Positions 1 through 7,350 of a stretch of DNA of 14,640 nt are shown here, one piece after another. The stretch comes from JAUWQU01 sp964605095 (lineage in GTDB: Bacteria; Planctomycetota; Phycisphaerae; SM23-33): assembly GCA_964605095.1 (NCBI GenBank), contig CAZSBS010000114.1:1-14640 (forward strand). Reading direction: 5' to 3'. The notes below the pieces were generated by a model. It searched no databases. It saw only the letters and a program-made list of their open reading frames with translations, and was not told where the DNA came from. The translations under genes were made by a program, and so were the position numbers. Position 1 is the stretch's first letter, and each line of letters begins with the position of its first letter.

Positions 1-554
1 CGACCGGCCCGACCGCTCGCGGCAGCGGCGTGCCCATCGACGTGCGGCGCGACGACCCCTACGCGGCGTACGACCGCCTGGACTGGAAGGTCATCACCGC
101 GCCGGGCGGCGACGTGTTCGGCAAGGCCGTGGTCAGGCTGCTGGAAAACTTTGAGGCCGTCAAGATCATCAAGCAGTGCTGCGCCCACCTGCGGGGCTCC
201 AAGGGCGAGATCGACGCGAAGGTCGAGGCGATCCCGCCGGGCGAGGCAGTCGGGCACGTCGAGGCCCCGCGCGGCGAGACGTTCCACTACGTCCGCTCCG
301 ACGGCACGAACAGGCCCGTGCGGCACAAGATCCGCGCTCCGAGCTTTGTCAACGTGCCGACGTTCAAGGCCTCGTGCATCGGGCTACAGGTGCCCGACGT
401 GGCCATCACGCTGGCGAGCGTGGACCCGTGCTACTCGTGTACGGAGCGGCTATGCTCGGTCGTCGACGCCGGCGACCCGAGCCGGCGGTATGGCTTCAAG
501 GAACTCGTCCGGCTTTCGCAGGAAAAGACGCGACGGATGCTAAAGGAATGGTGA
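1..554 (+). CDS. Group 4 [NiFe] hydrogenase large subunit, 3' part (partial)
   Basis: This is the C-terminal part of the catalytic large subunit of an energy-converting hydrogenase (HycE/EchE/MbhL family); the reading frame is open to the left edge (first full codon at 3), so the start lies outside the window. The edge residues TGPTARGSGV match the family block before the active-site half. DPCYSCTER (codons 423-449) supplies the distal CxxC that binds the NiFe centre; NuoD-like relatives that are not hydrogenases lack it. After the Arg of CTER there are 34 more residues, the type of C-terminal extension that is cut off during maturation (HycE is cleaved after Arg in DPCYSCTDR). A HycI-like protease is encoded at 7351. 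The gene ends 7 bases before the first antiporter-like subunit, so it is part of the same operon. The family is certain; the exact subgroup is not. Confidence 0.95.
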   Translation, partial: TGPTARGSGVPIDVRRDDPYAAYDRLDWKVITAPGGDVFGKAVVRLLENFEAVKIIKQCCAHLRGSKGEIDAKVEAIPPGEAVGHVEAPRGETFHYVRSDGTNRPVRHKIRAPSFVNVPTFKASCIGLQVPDVAITLASVDPCYSCTERLCSVVDAGDPSRRYGFKELVRLSQEKTRRMLKEW

Positions 555-561
555 GGCCGCG

Positions 562-2493
562 ATGGACACTATAGCCGACATAATCCGAGCCCTGCTAAAC
601 CCGGCCGTGCTGCCAATTACGGTAGCCATGCTGGCCGGGGCGGCGGCGTATGTCATCAGCCGCCGGTTGCCCGGACTGTGCAAGGTGCTGGCACTGGTTG
701 GCGCGGCCGCGACGCTCGGCTTTGCCGCGGCGATCGCGTACCGGCCGCCGGGGGACTTCATCTTCCAGTGGATCCAGCTTGCAAAGGGCGTTTCGCTGAC
801 GGTGGAGTTGGGTCCGTCGGCGCTGGGCATGGTCGTGGTCATCGGCAGCGCGGTCTTTTCGCTGCTGATCGCGCTGTACAGCGTCCGCGCGATGCAGGGG
901 CATTACTGGGAGGGCAAGTTCTACGCGTATCTTCTGTGGGCCCTTGGCGGGGCGTGCATCGTCGGCCTGGCCCGAAACCTGCTCGTGCTGCTGGTCGGCT
1001 GGGAGATCGTCACGCTGATGCTCTTCCTCATGGTGAACCTCGGCCGGGGCGAGGCCAAGGCGGGCGCGGCCAAGGCGTACGCCATCCTGGGCTTTACCGA
1101 CGCATGCCTCCTGTTTGCGATAGTGCTTCTGGCCGCCCAGCCTGGGGGGTCGGCAAACTGGTCGCTTTCCGGCCCGGCCGTGGCTGCCGGCTCCATGGGG
1201 CCGGTGGGATATGTCATATACGTGCTGATCATGGCCGCGGCGCTGGCTAAGGCGGGGGCTGTGCCGCTGCACACCTGGGTTCCCGCCATAGCGCAGGACG
1301 CGCCCACGCCGGTGATGGCGCTTCTGCCGGCATCGATGGACAAGCTCCTGGGCATCTACCTGCTGGCGACGCTCGCCCTGCGGATGTTCAAGCCGGACGG
1401 GACAATGCAGGTAGTCATGATGATCGTCGGGGCCGTGACGATAATCTCGGCCGTGATGATGGCGATGATCCAGCACAACCTCAAGAAGCTGCTTTCGTTC
1501 CACGCCGTCAGCCAGGTCGGGTACATGGTTCTGGGCATCGGCACGGGCACGACGATCGGCGTTGTCGGCGGGCTGTTCCACATGATCAACCACGCGATGT
1601 ACAAGTCCGAGTTGTTCCTGATGAGCGGCGTTGTCGGCCGGGCCACGGGCAGCGACGAGATCGCCGACGGCGGCGGACTGGCGCGGTCGCTGCCGATCAC
1701 GTTCACGTGCGCAGTCGTCGCGGCGCTGGCAATCTCGGGCGTGCCGCCGCTAAACGGTTTTGCCAGCAAGTGGCTCGTTTACCAGGGCACGCTGTCGATT
1801 CCCAACCACTCACTTGGCATGACGATGATCGTCGTGGCCGTCTTCGGCAGCGCCCTTACGCTGGCCAGCTTCGTGAAGGTTCTGTACTCGGCCTTCCTGT
1901 CGGCGCCGCCCAAGGGCGCCCGGCAGGATCGCCAATCGGTGAAGGAGGACTTCTTCCTGGCCACGCCGATGGTGATCCTTGCCGTCGGATGTGTCGTGCT
2001 TGGCATCGCGCCGGGGTTGGCGATTGACGGCCTGTCTCAGCCGGCGGTGGTTGGCGGCGCGGTCGGGCCGCTGCCCGTCGTTGCCGATGGGGTGGTCAGC
2101 CTGCCCCAGGGCCTCTGGAGCCCCTCAACCGTGCTGATCCTGCTGGGCCTGGCCATCGGGCTTGGTTTCGTATGGGTCTCGATCTTCGGGCGGCGCATCC
2201 GCGTAGTGCGTCCGTTCATCGGCGGCGAGGTGCCCGTGCTGGGAGATGGGCGATTCCGCGTGCCGGGGACGCAACTTTACGAAACGATCCGCAAGCTGCC
2301 GGTAGTCGGCGGACTGCTCGATAACGGCGAGGCCGGGGCGATGGATGTGTACCACTGGTCCGGCAAGCACGGCGGGACGCTGGTGGAGTTGCTCCGCGCC
2401 CAGCACACCGGCCTGGTCAGCCTGTACGTCACATGGTGCCTGATAGGGCTCGTCGTGACGCTCGTATACCTCTTGTTAAGTGCGGGGACCTGA
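562..2493 (+). CDS. Antiporter-like proton-conducting membrane subunit (MrpA N-terminal / NuoL type)
   Basis: A 643-residue polytopic membrane protein of the Mrp antiporter / complex I NuoL-M-N family (proton_antipo_M domain, about residues 125-420). Residues that carry protons in this family are present: Glu148 in GWEIVTLMLF, Lys230 in ALAKAGAVPLHTW, and Lys348 in NHAMYKSELFL. The segment APTPVMALLPASMDKLLGIY replaces the usual HAATMV-type helix of NuoL, as I recall for hydrogenase-linked homologues. About 14 transmembrane helices are expected, plus a further C-terminal hydrophilic part and a last helix. Full MrpA proteins are near 800 residues; here the C-terminal MrpA module is a separate gene at 2496. 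The start ATG has GTGAGG upstream. It should form one of two ion-pumping channels in the membrane arm. Confidence 0.93.
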   Translation: MDTIADIIRALLNPAVLPITVAMLAGAAAYVISRRLPGLCKVLALVGAAATLGFAAAIAYRPPGDFIFQWIQLAKGVSLTVELGPSALGMVVVIGSAVFSLLIALYSVRAMQGHYWEGKFYAYLLWALGGACIVGLARNLLVLLVGWEIVTLMLFLMVNLGRGEAKAGAAKAYAILGFTDACLLFAIVLLAAQPGGSANWSLSGPAVAAGSMGPVGYVIYVLIMAAALAKAGAVPLHTWVPAIAQDAPTPVMALLPASMDKLLGIYLLATLALRMFKPDGTMQVVMMIVGAVTIISAVMMAMIQHNLKKLLSFHAVSQVGYMVLGIGTGTTIGVVGGLFHMINHAMYKSELFLMSGVVGRATGSDEIADGGGLARSLPITFTCAVVAALAISGVPPLNGFASKWLVYQGTLSIPNHSLGMTMIVVAVFGSALTLASFVKVLYSAFLSAPPKGARQDRQSVKEDFFLATPMVILAVGCVVLGIAPGLAIDGLSQPAVVGGAVGPLPVVADGVVSLPQGLWSPSTVLILLGLAIGLGFVWVSIFGRRIRVVRPFIGGEVPVLGDGRFRVPGTQLYETIRKLPVVGGLLDNGEAGAMDVYHWSGKHGGTLVELLRAQHTGLVSLYVTWCLIGLVVTLVYLLLSAGT

Positions 2494-2495
2494 AA

Positions 2496-3092
2496 ATGGG
2501 CGTGGAATACATTGTGCTGATGCTGTTGGGCTTCATGCTGATCGCGGCCCTTATCGCCGTCGAGGCCGACGACCTGCTCAGTTCGGTCATCGCCATCGGC
2601 GCGGCTGGGTTCGCGCTCAGCGTGGTCTTCCTGCTGCTCGGCGCGCCGGACCTGGCCATTACGCAGGTGGTGGTGGAGACGATCGCGCTGGTGCTGCTGA
2701 TCCGACTGGTGGTCACGCGCCACGACACGACGTCGGAGATGCCGCGCGACGCTCTTCGCACGGGACTTGTGCTGCTGGCCGGCGGGCTGCTGCTGGCCGG
2801 GGCGTTCTTCGCCATCTCCGGCATAGGTGGCAAGGGCGCTATTCCGCCCTTCGGTGAGCCGGTGCTGGGCCACAAGGCTACCGACGCGGTGCCGCCGGGC
2901 GTGTCGGCGGACTACCTCGCCAACTCGGCGGAGGAAACCGGCGCCGCCAACGCCGTCATGGCCGTGCTGCTGGACTACCGGGCGTACGATACCCTGGGCG
3001 AGGCGACGATCATCTTCGTCTCGATACTCGGCACGTACGCCGTGCTCCGCCGTTTCGGCCGGCGAAAGAAATCCCAGGAGACCGAACCATGA
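2496..3092 (+). CDS. MrpA C-terminal module, MbhD (DUF4040) + MbhE-like fusion
   Basis: 198 residues, with two modules in a row. Residues about 5-73 are the DUF4040/MbhD domain (three helices, signature LGAPDLAITQVVVET). Residues about 88-185 are the MbhE-like part, which matches the end of long MrpA proteins (AANAVMAVLLDYRAYDTLGE, 151-170). In Pyrococcus Mbh these are two genes; in Mrp antiporters they are the tail of MrpA. I chose the ATG at 2496, two bases after the previous stop and 7 bases after GGGGA; an upstream in-frame ATG at 2433 would read through non-homologous residues inside the previous gene. The gene overlaps mrpB by ATGA (3089-3092). In Mbh/Mrp structures these helices form part of the proposed Na+ path. 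The family is certain; the ion is not readable from sequence. Confidence 0.92.
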   Translation: MGVEYIVLMLLGFMLIAALIAVEADDLLSSVIAIGAAGFALSVVFLLLGAPDLAITQVVVETIALVLLIRLVVTRHDTTSEMPRDALRTGLVLLAGGLLLAGAFFAISGIGGKGAIPPFGEPVLGHKATDAVPPGVSADYLANSAEETGAANAVMAVLLDYRAYDTLGEATIIFVSILGTYAVLRRFGRRKKSQETEP

Positions 3093-3556
3093 GCCAGGGA
3101 ATGACACCGATAGTCAAGAACACCGCCCGGCTGGTCAGCGGGTTCATCGCGGTGTTCGGCATATACATCGCCCTGACCGGGCACATCAGCCCTGGCGGGG
3201 GCTTCGCGGGCGGGGTGATTCTCGCGGCCTCGGTCGTGCTGATCGTCCTGGCCTTCGGCCGCGAGACGGCCGAGCGGATCATCACTCCCTCGCAGTGCCA
3301 CCTCTGGGACGCTGCCGGCGCGGGGCTTTTCCTGGCCGTGGCGCTTGTGGGGTACTTCGCGGGCGGTTTCTTCGTCAACTTCATCACTCCAATCTCCAAG
3401 GGTCAGGTCGGCAAGCTGTTTTCCGGCGGAACGATTCTCGTTTCCAACCTGTTCATCCTGATCAAGGTGGCCGCCGGACTGGCGGGGGCGTTCCTGGCCC
3501 TTGCGGCCTTCCGCCGAGCGGGGCTGCCCGACGGGCATCCGAAGGAGGTCTGCTGA
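3089..3556 (+). CDS. mrpB: MrpB/MbhF-like subunit (MnhB domain)
   Basis: 155 residues with four predicted membrane helices (about 14-34, 37-58, 73-97, 115-143). The MnhB-domain signature is clear: LTGHISPGGGFAGGVILAA at about residues 29-47. The family forms part of the small-subunit bundle of Mrp antiporters and of Mbh hydrogenases (MbhF). The start codon overlaps the stop of the preceding gene (ATGA), which suggests translational coupling. The next gene begins one base after its stop. No oddities are seen; length is normal for the family. Confidence 0.94.
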   Translation: MSQGMTPIVKNTARLVSGFIAVFGIYIALTGHISPGGGFAGGVILAASVVLIVLAFGRETAERIITPSQCHLWDAAGAGLFLAVALVGYFAGGFFVNFITPISKGQVGKLFSGGTILVSNLFILIKVAAGLAGAFLALAAFRRAGLPDGHPKEVC

Positions 3557-3557
3557 C

Positions 3558-3929
3558 ATGGGCACCGCAATATACATCCTGGCCTTCGCCGTGCTGCTGA
3601 TAGGGCTCTACGCGGTCGTGGCCAAGAAGAACGTCATCAAGATCATCGTCGGGCTGCTGGTCTTCGACTACGCGGTGAACCTCCTGCTGGTGCTGGTGGG
3701 CTACCGCAGCCTGGGCTCTGAAGGTTGGGGAAAGCCGCCGATCCTCGCTGAGGGCCAGACGCCGGCCCAACTCGCCGCCACGGCCGTCGACCCGCTGCCG
3801 CAGGCGATGGTCCTGACCAGCATCGTCATCGGCCTGGGCCTGACCGCCCTGATGGTGGCCATGGCCATACGCATTTACGAGAGATACGGAACCTTCGACA
3901 CGAACCAGATTCGCAAACTACGCGGGTAG
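3558..3929 (+). CDS. mrpC: MrpC/MbhG-like subunit (NuoK fold)
   Basis: 123 residues, three predicted helices (about 2-22, 27-48, 83-107). The signature VDPLPQAMVLTSIVIGLG (about 78-95) is the MnhC/NuoK motif DPLPQALVLTAIVIG. I start it at ATG 3558, preceded by a strong AGGAGGT at 3543-3549; an in-frame ATG-like start at 3501 would add 19 polar residues inside mrpB without a similar site. The loop at residues 50-77 is somewhat long. The 61-base space before mrpD is the largest gap in the operon; I see no terminator or promoter there. Confidence 0.94.
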   Translation: MGTAIYILAFAVLLIGLYAVVAKKNVIKIIVGLLVFDYAVNLLLVLVGYRSLGSEGWGKPPILAEGQTPAQLAATAVDPLPQAMVLTSIVIGLGLTALMVAMAIRIYERYGTFDTNQIRKLRG

Positions 3930-3990
3930 CGGACGCCGCCGATCGGACGCCCGGGTCCCACCGCGAATCGACAACCGAGGTCGCCATGTC

Positions 3991-5520
3991 ATGATGTTTA
4001 TCGTGCCGCTACTTGTGATCCTGCCGCTGGGCGCGGCGTTCTGCGCGGTCGCCATGGCGGAGGTGAGCTTCCTAAAGCGATGGACGGGTTCGCTGGCTAC
4101 GCTGGCCGTGCTTGCGAACCTCGTCTTGGCGGTGCTGCTGTTCGGCACCGGCGACCTGAAGCTGTTCGTGGGCGGCTGGGGGCCGGCCAACACCCTTGGC
4201 ATCGAGATGGTCTGCGACGGGCTTTCCAAGCTGATGGCCGTGACGATCAACCTGGTGTCGCTGGTGTCCTTCATCTTCGCCGGGCCCTACATGCGCCGGT
4301 TCACCAAGCCATGGCTCTTCGACGCGATACTGCTGATAATGATTGGCGCGATGAACGGCGTGGTGCTCGCTGGTGACCTGTTCAACCTGTTCGTCTTCCT
4401 GGAGGTTGCGGCCATCGCATCGTATGCACTGGTGGCCTTCGGCTGTGAGGCCGAGGAGCTGGAAGCCGCCTTCAAGTACCTTGTCCTCGGCACGGTAGGC
4501 TCGGCCTTCATACTCATGGGCGTGACGGTCCTCTACTCGCTCACCGGGCAACTGAACATGGCAAAGGTCCACATGTTGCTGCCCAAGGCCGGGCTTGGAA
4601 GCCCGGCCGTGCTGCTGGCGGCCGCGGCACTGCTGAGCGGACTTGCCCTCAAGGCCGCAATGGTGCCCTTCCATGCCTGGCTGCCGGACGCGCATCCCTC
4701 GGCCCCGGCACCGGTCTCGGCGATGCTCTCCGGCGTGCTTATCAAGGCATCCGGCGTCTACGCGATGGCAAGGATTGTCTTCAACGTCCTCGGGCCTACC
4801 CCACAGTACGCCGCCATCCTGATGACGCTGGGCGCCGCGTCGATGCTGATCGGCGTGCTGCTGGCCGTGGGGCAGTGGGACCTCAAGCGGCTGCTGGCGT
4901 ACCACAGCATCTCGCAGATGGGCTACGTCGTGCTGGTGATAGGCGCGGCCGCCCAGGTCGCCGCGCGGCCCTCGCCGGACATGGCCCTTGCCGGTCTGTG
5001 CCTCTTCGGCGGGCTGTTCCACCTGCTGAACCACGCGCTGTTCAAGAGCCTGCTGTTTTTGTCGTCGGGATCCATCGAGCACCAGACCGGCACGCGGGAG
5101 CTGAAGAAAATGGGTGGTCTGGCCAGAAGGATGAAGGTCACCAGCTTCTGCTGCCGCGTCGGCGCGCTGAGCATTGCCGGCGTGCCGCCGTTCAACGGGT
5201 TCTTCTCCAAGCTAATCATCATCGTCGCGCTTGTCCTGACCGGTCATGGGGTGCTGGCGGCGCTGGCTGTATTCGTTGCGTTTGTCACGCTCATCAGCTT
5301 CGTCAAGGTCCAGCGCTACGCCCTAGAGGGCCCCCCGGCGGGGCTTGCGGCCCAGGCGTGCGAGGCCCCGGCGCTGATGTGCGCCGCGATGGTCATCCTG
5401 GCAGTCCTGTGCGTCGCAACCGGCCTGGCTATCGTGCCGCTGCGGGAGCACGTATTCGGCCCGGCCGCCGATGCCCTGCTCTCCGCGGGGCGGCTCGTAT
5501 CGATGGGAGGTGCCCCATGA
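3991..5520 (+). CDS. mrpD: MrpD/MbhH-like antiporter subunit
   Basis: 509 residues, the second large antiporter-like subunit, with about 14 membrane helices. Key residues are Glu138 (VFLEVAAIASYALVAF), Lys221 (ALKAAMVPFHAWLPDAHPSA) and Lys352 (NHALFKSLLFLSSG), all in the expected helices of the MrpD/NuoN type. PVSAMLSGVLIKASGVYA is typical of MrpD/NuoN/MbhH. Two ATG codons stand side by side at 3991 and 3994; either may be used. The stop overlaps the mrpE start (ATGA at 5517-5520). With the 562-2493 protein this gives two channel subunits in one complex, as in Mrp antiporters, while archaeal Mbh has only one. Confidence 0.95.
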   Translation: MMFIVPLLVILPLGAAFCAVAMAEVSFLKRWTGSLATLAVLANLVLAVLLFGTGDLKLFVGGWGPANTLGIEMVCDGLSKLMAVTINLVSLVSFIFAGPYMRRFTKPWLFDAILLIMIGAMNGVVLAGDLFNLFVFLEVAAIASYALVAFGCEAEELEAAFKYLVLGTVGSAFILMGVTVLYSLTGQLNMAKVHMLLPKAGLGSPAVLLAAAALLSGLALKAAMVPFHAWLPDAHPSAPAPVSAMLSGVLIKASGVYAMARIVFNVLGPTPQYAAILMTLGAASMLIGVLLAVGQWDLKRLLAYHSISQMGYVVLVIGAAAQVAARPSPDMALAGLCLFGGLFHLLNHALFKSLLFLSSGSIEHQTGTRELKKMGGLARRMKVTSFCCRVGALSIAGVPPFNGFFSKLIIIVALVLTGHGVLAALAVFVAFVTLISFVKVQRYALEGPPAGLAAQACEAPALMCAAMVILAVLCVATGLAIVPLREHVFGPAADALLSAGRLVSMGGAP

Positions 5521-6002
5521 AATGGCTGATGTGTCTTCTGTCCGTGCTGGCACTGTGGGTGCTGCTGTTCTGGTCGCTCGATCCCTGGGTGATCGGCACG
5601 GGCGTGTTCTTCGCGCTGATCGTCGGGGCGCTGCTGGGCGAAATCTACCCCGACGGGCTTGCCATGGCGCTGGACCCCCGGCGGTGGTTCTTCCTCGCCC
5701 TGTTCGTGCCGTACTTCCTTTGGTACTGTTTCTGGGCCAACATAGACGTGGCCATTCGCGTCATCCACCCGGACGTGCCGATTCGCCCGGGCATAGTCAA
5801 GGTTGCAACCACGCTGACCGGCGAGATGTCGCGGACGTTCCTGGCCAACTGCATCACGCTGACGCCCGGCACGCTGACGATCGACATCGACGGGCAGGAC
5901 CTCTACATACACTGGATCAACATACACACGGACGATGCGGCCCGGCGGACTGCGGAGATCTGCGGGCGTTTCGAGCCGCTGCTGAGGAGGATTTTCGAAT
6001 GA
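5517..6002 (+). CDS. mrpE: MrpE/MbhA-like subunit (MNHE domain)
   Basis: 161 residues. Two or three N-terminal membrane helices (about 3-20, 22-42, 55-75) are followed by a soluble alpha/beta tail. The MNHE pattern is plain: SRTFLANCITLTPGTLTIDI (about 107-126), then LYIHWI. The family is an accessory subunit needed for assembly and activity of Mrp antiporters; in Mbh it is MbhA. The start overlaps the mrpD stop and its stop overlaps the mrpF start, each by ATGA. GAGGTG at 5507-5512 is a good ribosome site. Confidence 0.94.
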   Translation: MKWLMCLLSVLALWVLLFWSLDPWVIGTGVFFALIVGALLGEIYPDGLAMALDPRRWFFLALFVPYFLWYCFWANIDVAIRVIHPDVPIRPGIVKVATTLTGEMSRTFLANCITLTPGTLTIDIDGQDLYIHWINIHTDDAARRTAEICGRFEPLLRRIFE

Positions 6003-6265
6003 GCGTCTTCGAGCAAATAGCCTTCGGCCTGCTTGTGCTGTGCTCGATGCTGTGCCTCTACCGCATCGGCAAGGGCCCAAGCGCCCCGGATCGCACGGTC
6101 GCCATAGACATTCTCGGCACGCTGATTGTCGGATTCTGCTGCATCATGGCTGTGTGGACCGGGCTGGAATACTACATGAACATCGCCATCGCCTGGGCGC
6201 TGATAAGCTTCGTCGGCACGCTGGCGCTGGCAAAGTACCTGGAAGGCAGGACCTACGATGCCTGA
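5999..6265 (+). CDS. mrpF: MrpF/MbhB-like subunit
   Basis: 88 residues, three predicted helices, MrpF_PhaF family. The block GPSAPDRTVAIDILGT (about 26-41) with the conserved Asp of APDR and the Asp of AID is the family hallmark; C-terminal GTLALAKYLEG also fits. Overlaps mrpE by 4 bases and mrpG by 8 bases. GAGGA upstream at 5986-5990 serves as ribosome site. Normal length. Confidence 0.94.
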   Translation: MSVFEQIAFGLLVLCSMLCLYRIGKGPSAPDRTVAIDILGTLIVGFCCIMAVWTGLEYYMNIAIAWALISFVGTLALAKYLEGRTYDA

Positions 6266-6665
6266 CATCGCATACTGGCTGATCGGGATCGGTCTGGCGT
6301 TCGACCTGTTCGGGTGCGTCGGGCTCGTCCGCCTGCCCGACGTCTACAACCGCGCCCAGGCGGCCACCAAGTGCGTCACGCTCGGCACGTGCGTGATGCT
6401 CGCAGGTGTGGCGGTCGCGGCGTTCAGCGGATCCGGCAGAGCGATCTGGCCGATGGGCATAAAGGCGATCATCTGCGCAGCGTTCATCCTGCTGACCAGC
6501 CCGGTAGCCGCCCATGCCATCTGCCGCGGGGCGTACATCTCCGGCGTGCCGCTCTGGGACGGCAGCGTCGAGGATGCGTTTGCACCAAGGGCACAGGACA
6601 TCCGAAGCGAGCACGCTGCTGCCGATTCGCAAAGGGCCGAAAATGAAGAAACCCAAGCTTCGTGA
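6258..6665 (+). CDS. mrpG: MrpG/MbhC-like subunit (PhaG_MnhG_YufB)
   Basis: 135 residues. Three helices (about 5-22, 41-59, 69-88) and the family blocks VGLVRLPDVYNRAQAATKC (about 21-39) and LTSPVAAHAICRGAY (about 79-93). The C-terminal tail after residue 100 is charged and poorly conserved; its last 23 bases also encode the start of the ferredoxin. Together with the preceding genes this completes a full MrpABCDEFG set. Confidence 0.93.
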   Translation: MPDIAYWLIGIGLAFDLFGCVGLVRLPDVYNRAQAATKCVTLGTCVMLAGVAVAAFSGSGRAIWPMGIKAIICAAFILLTSPVAAHAICRGAYISGVPLWDGSVEDAFAPRAQDIRSEHAAADSQRAENEETQAS

Positions 6666-7260
6666 GCTTAAAGAGGCCGTCCGGGCCGTGATCTTCGGGC
6701 CATACACCTCGAAGTATCCGGCCGAGCCGCACGAGCCGCCGGATGGGTTCCGAGGCCGGCCAAAGTTCGACGACGACGGCTGCGTCGGCTGCGGCGCGTG
6801 CGCCGAGGTCTGCCCCGCCATGGCGATACACGTCCGCGACGATACGCAGCCCGGGCGGTGCGTTCGCGTGATCGAGCAGCGGTGGGACAAGTGCATATTC
6901 TGCGGCCAGTGCGAGCTCAACTGCACCACCGGCGAGGGTATCCGCATGACCAAGGAGTACGACCTTGGCACGCTGGACCGCTCGCAGTGCCGCCAGCAGA
7001 TCGAGCATGAACTCGTGCTCTGCGAGGTCTGCGGGGCGGTCGTCGCCACGCGAAAGCACCTGCTGTGGATCGCCAAGAAGCTGGGCGCGAAGCTCTACGC
7101 CAACCCAACGCTCGTCCTGACAGCCGATGGCGCGGCCAGGCTGGCGGCGCCGGAGGTATCCAGGCCGGGCGAGCCGGCCCTGGCCCGCAACGACATCATG
7201 CGAATCCAGTGTCCCGCGTGCCGGCGCACGACGGTGATTCACGAACTGTGGGGGCAATGA
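6643..7260 (+). CDS. HycF/MbhN-like polyferredoxin with C-terminal CxxC pair
   Basis: 205 residues, electron-transfer subunit of the hydrogenase. Two [4Fe-4S] motifs are seen: CVGCGACAEVCP (Cys47, 50, 53, 57) and CIFCGQCELNC (Cys84, 87, 90, 94). A C-terminal domain adds LCEVCG (Cys127, 130) and QCPACR (Cys190, 193), a zinc-ribbon or rubredoxin-like pattern that I recall from HycF/HyfH of formate hydrogenlyase and do not expect in short MbhN/EchF proteins. The start ATG 6643 lies within the end of mrpG; an in-frame ATG at 6514 would add 43 residues of shadow sequence. It would sit near the small subunit and receive electrons from soluble ferredoxin or a partner enzyme. No formate dehydrogenase is present in the window. 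Confidence 0.92.
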   Translation: MKKPKLRELKEAVRAVIFGPYTSKYPAEPHEPPDGFRGRPKFDDDGCVGCGACAEVCPAMAIHVRDDTQPGRCVRVIEQRWDKCIFCGQCELNCTTGEGIRMTKEYDLGTLDRSQCRQQIEHELVLCEVCGAVVATRKHLLWIAKKLGAKLYANPTLVLTADGAARLAAPEVSRPGEPALARNDIMRIQCPACRRTTVIHELWGQ

Positions 7261-7265
7261 GCTGC

Positions 7266-7280
7266 GCGGGCTTCGCCCGC
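7266..7280. terminator. GCGGGC hairpin after the hydrogenase operon
   Basis: A perfect 6-bp stem GCGGGC/GCCCGC with loop TTC, 5 bases after the polyferredoxin stop. It is followed by A-rich text on the plus strand and not a T-run, so it may be a repeat-type hairpin or an mRNA-stabilising structure and not a true intrinsic terminator. Confidence 0.35.
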
Positions 7281-7315
7281 AAATGATAAATGTTCAAATG
7301 CCAAATGCTCAATGT
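7281..7315. repeat. AAATG-type short tandem text
   Basis: The units AAATG, AAATG, CAAATG, CAAATG and CAATG recur at about 5 to 11 base spacing (7281-7314) right after the GC hairpin. The stretch lies between the polyferredoxin and protease genes and does not code for anything recognised. It resembles short intergenic repeat text that I associate with Planctomycetota genomes; this is a memory-based impression only. Confidence 0.5.
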
Positions 7316-7350
7316 GCCGGGGCAGAAGCAAGATGGAAGGAATAACACCC

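Noticed and set aside
595..1593. Long reverse-strand open frame of 332 codons across the first antiporter gene
   Set aside because: It is antisense to a well-conserved membrane protein, is full of His/Arg/Gln and has no motif; long antisense frames are common in GC-rich genes. The same holds for the reverse frames at 2277-3107, 4072-5082 and 7375-8466.
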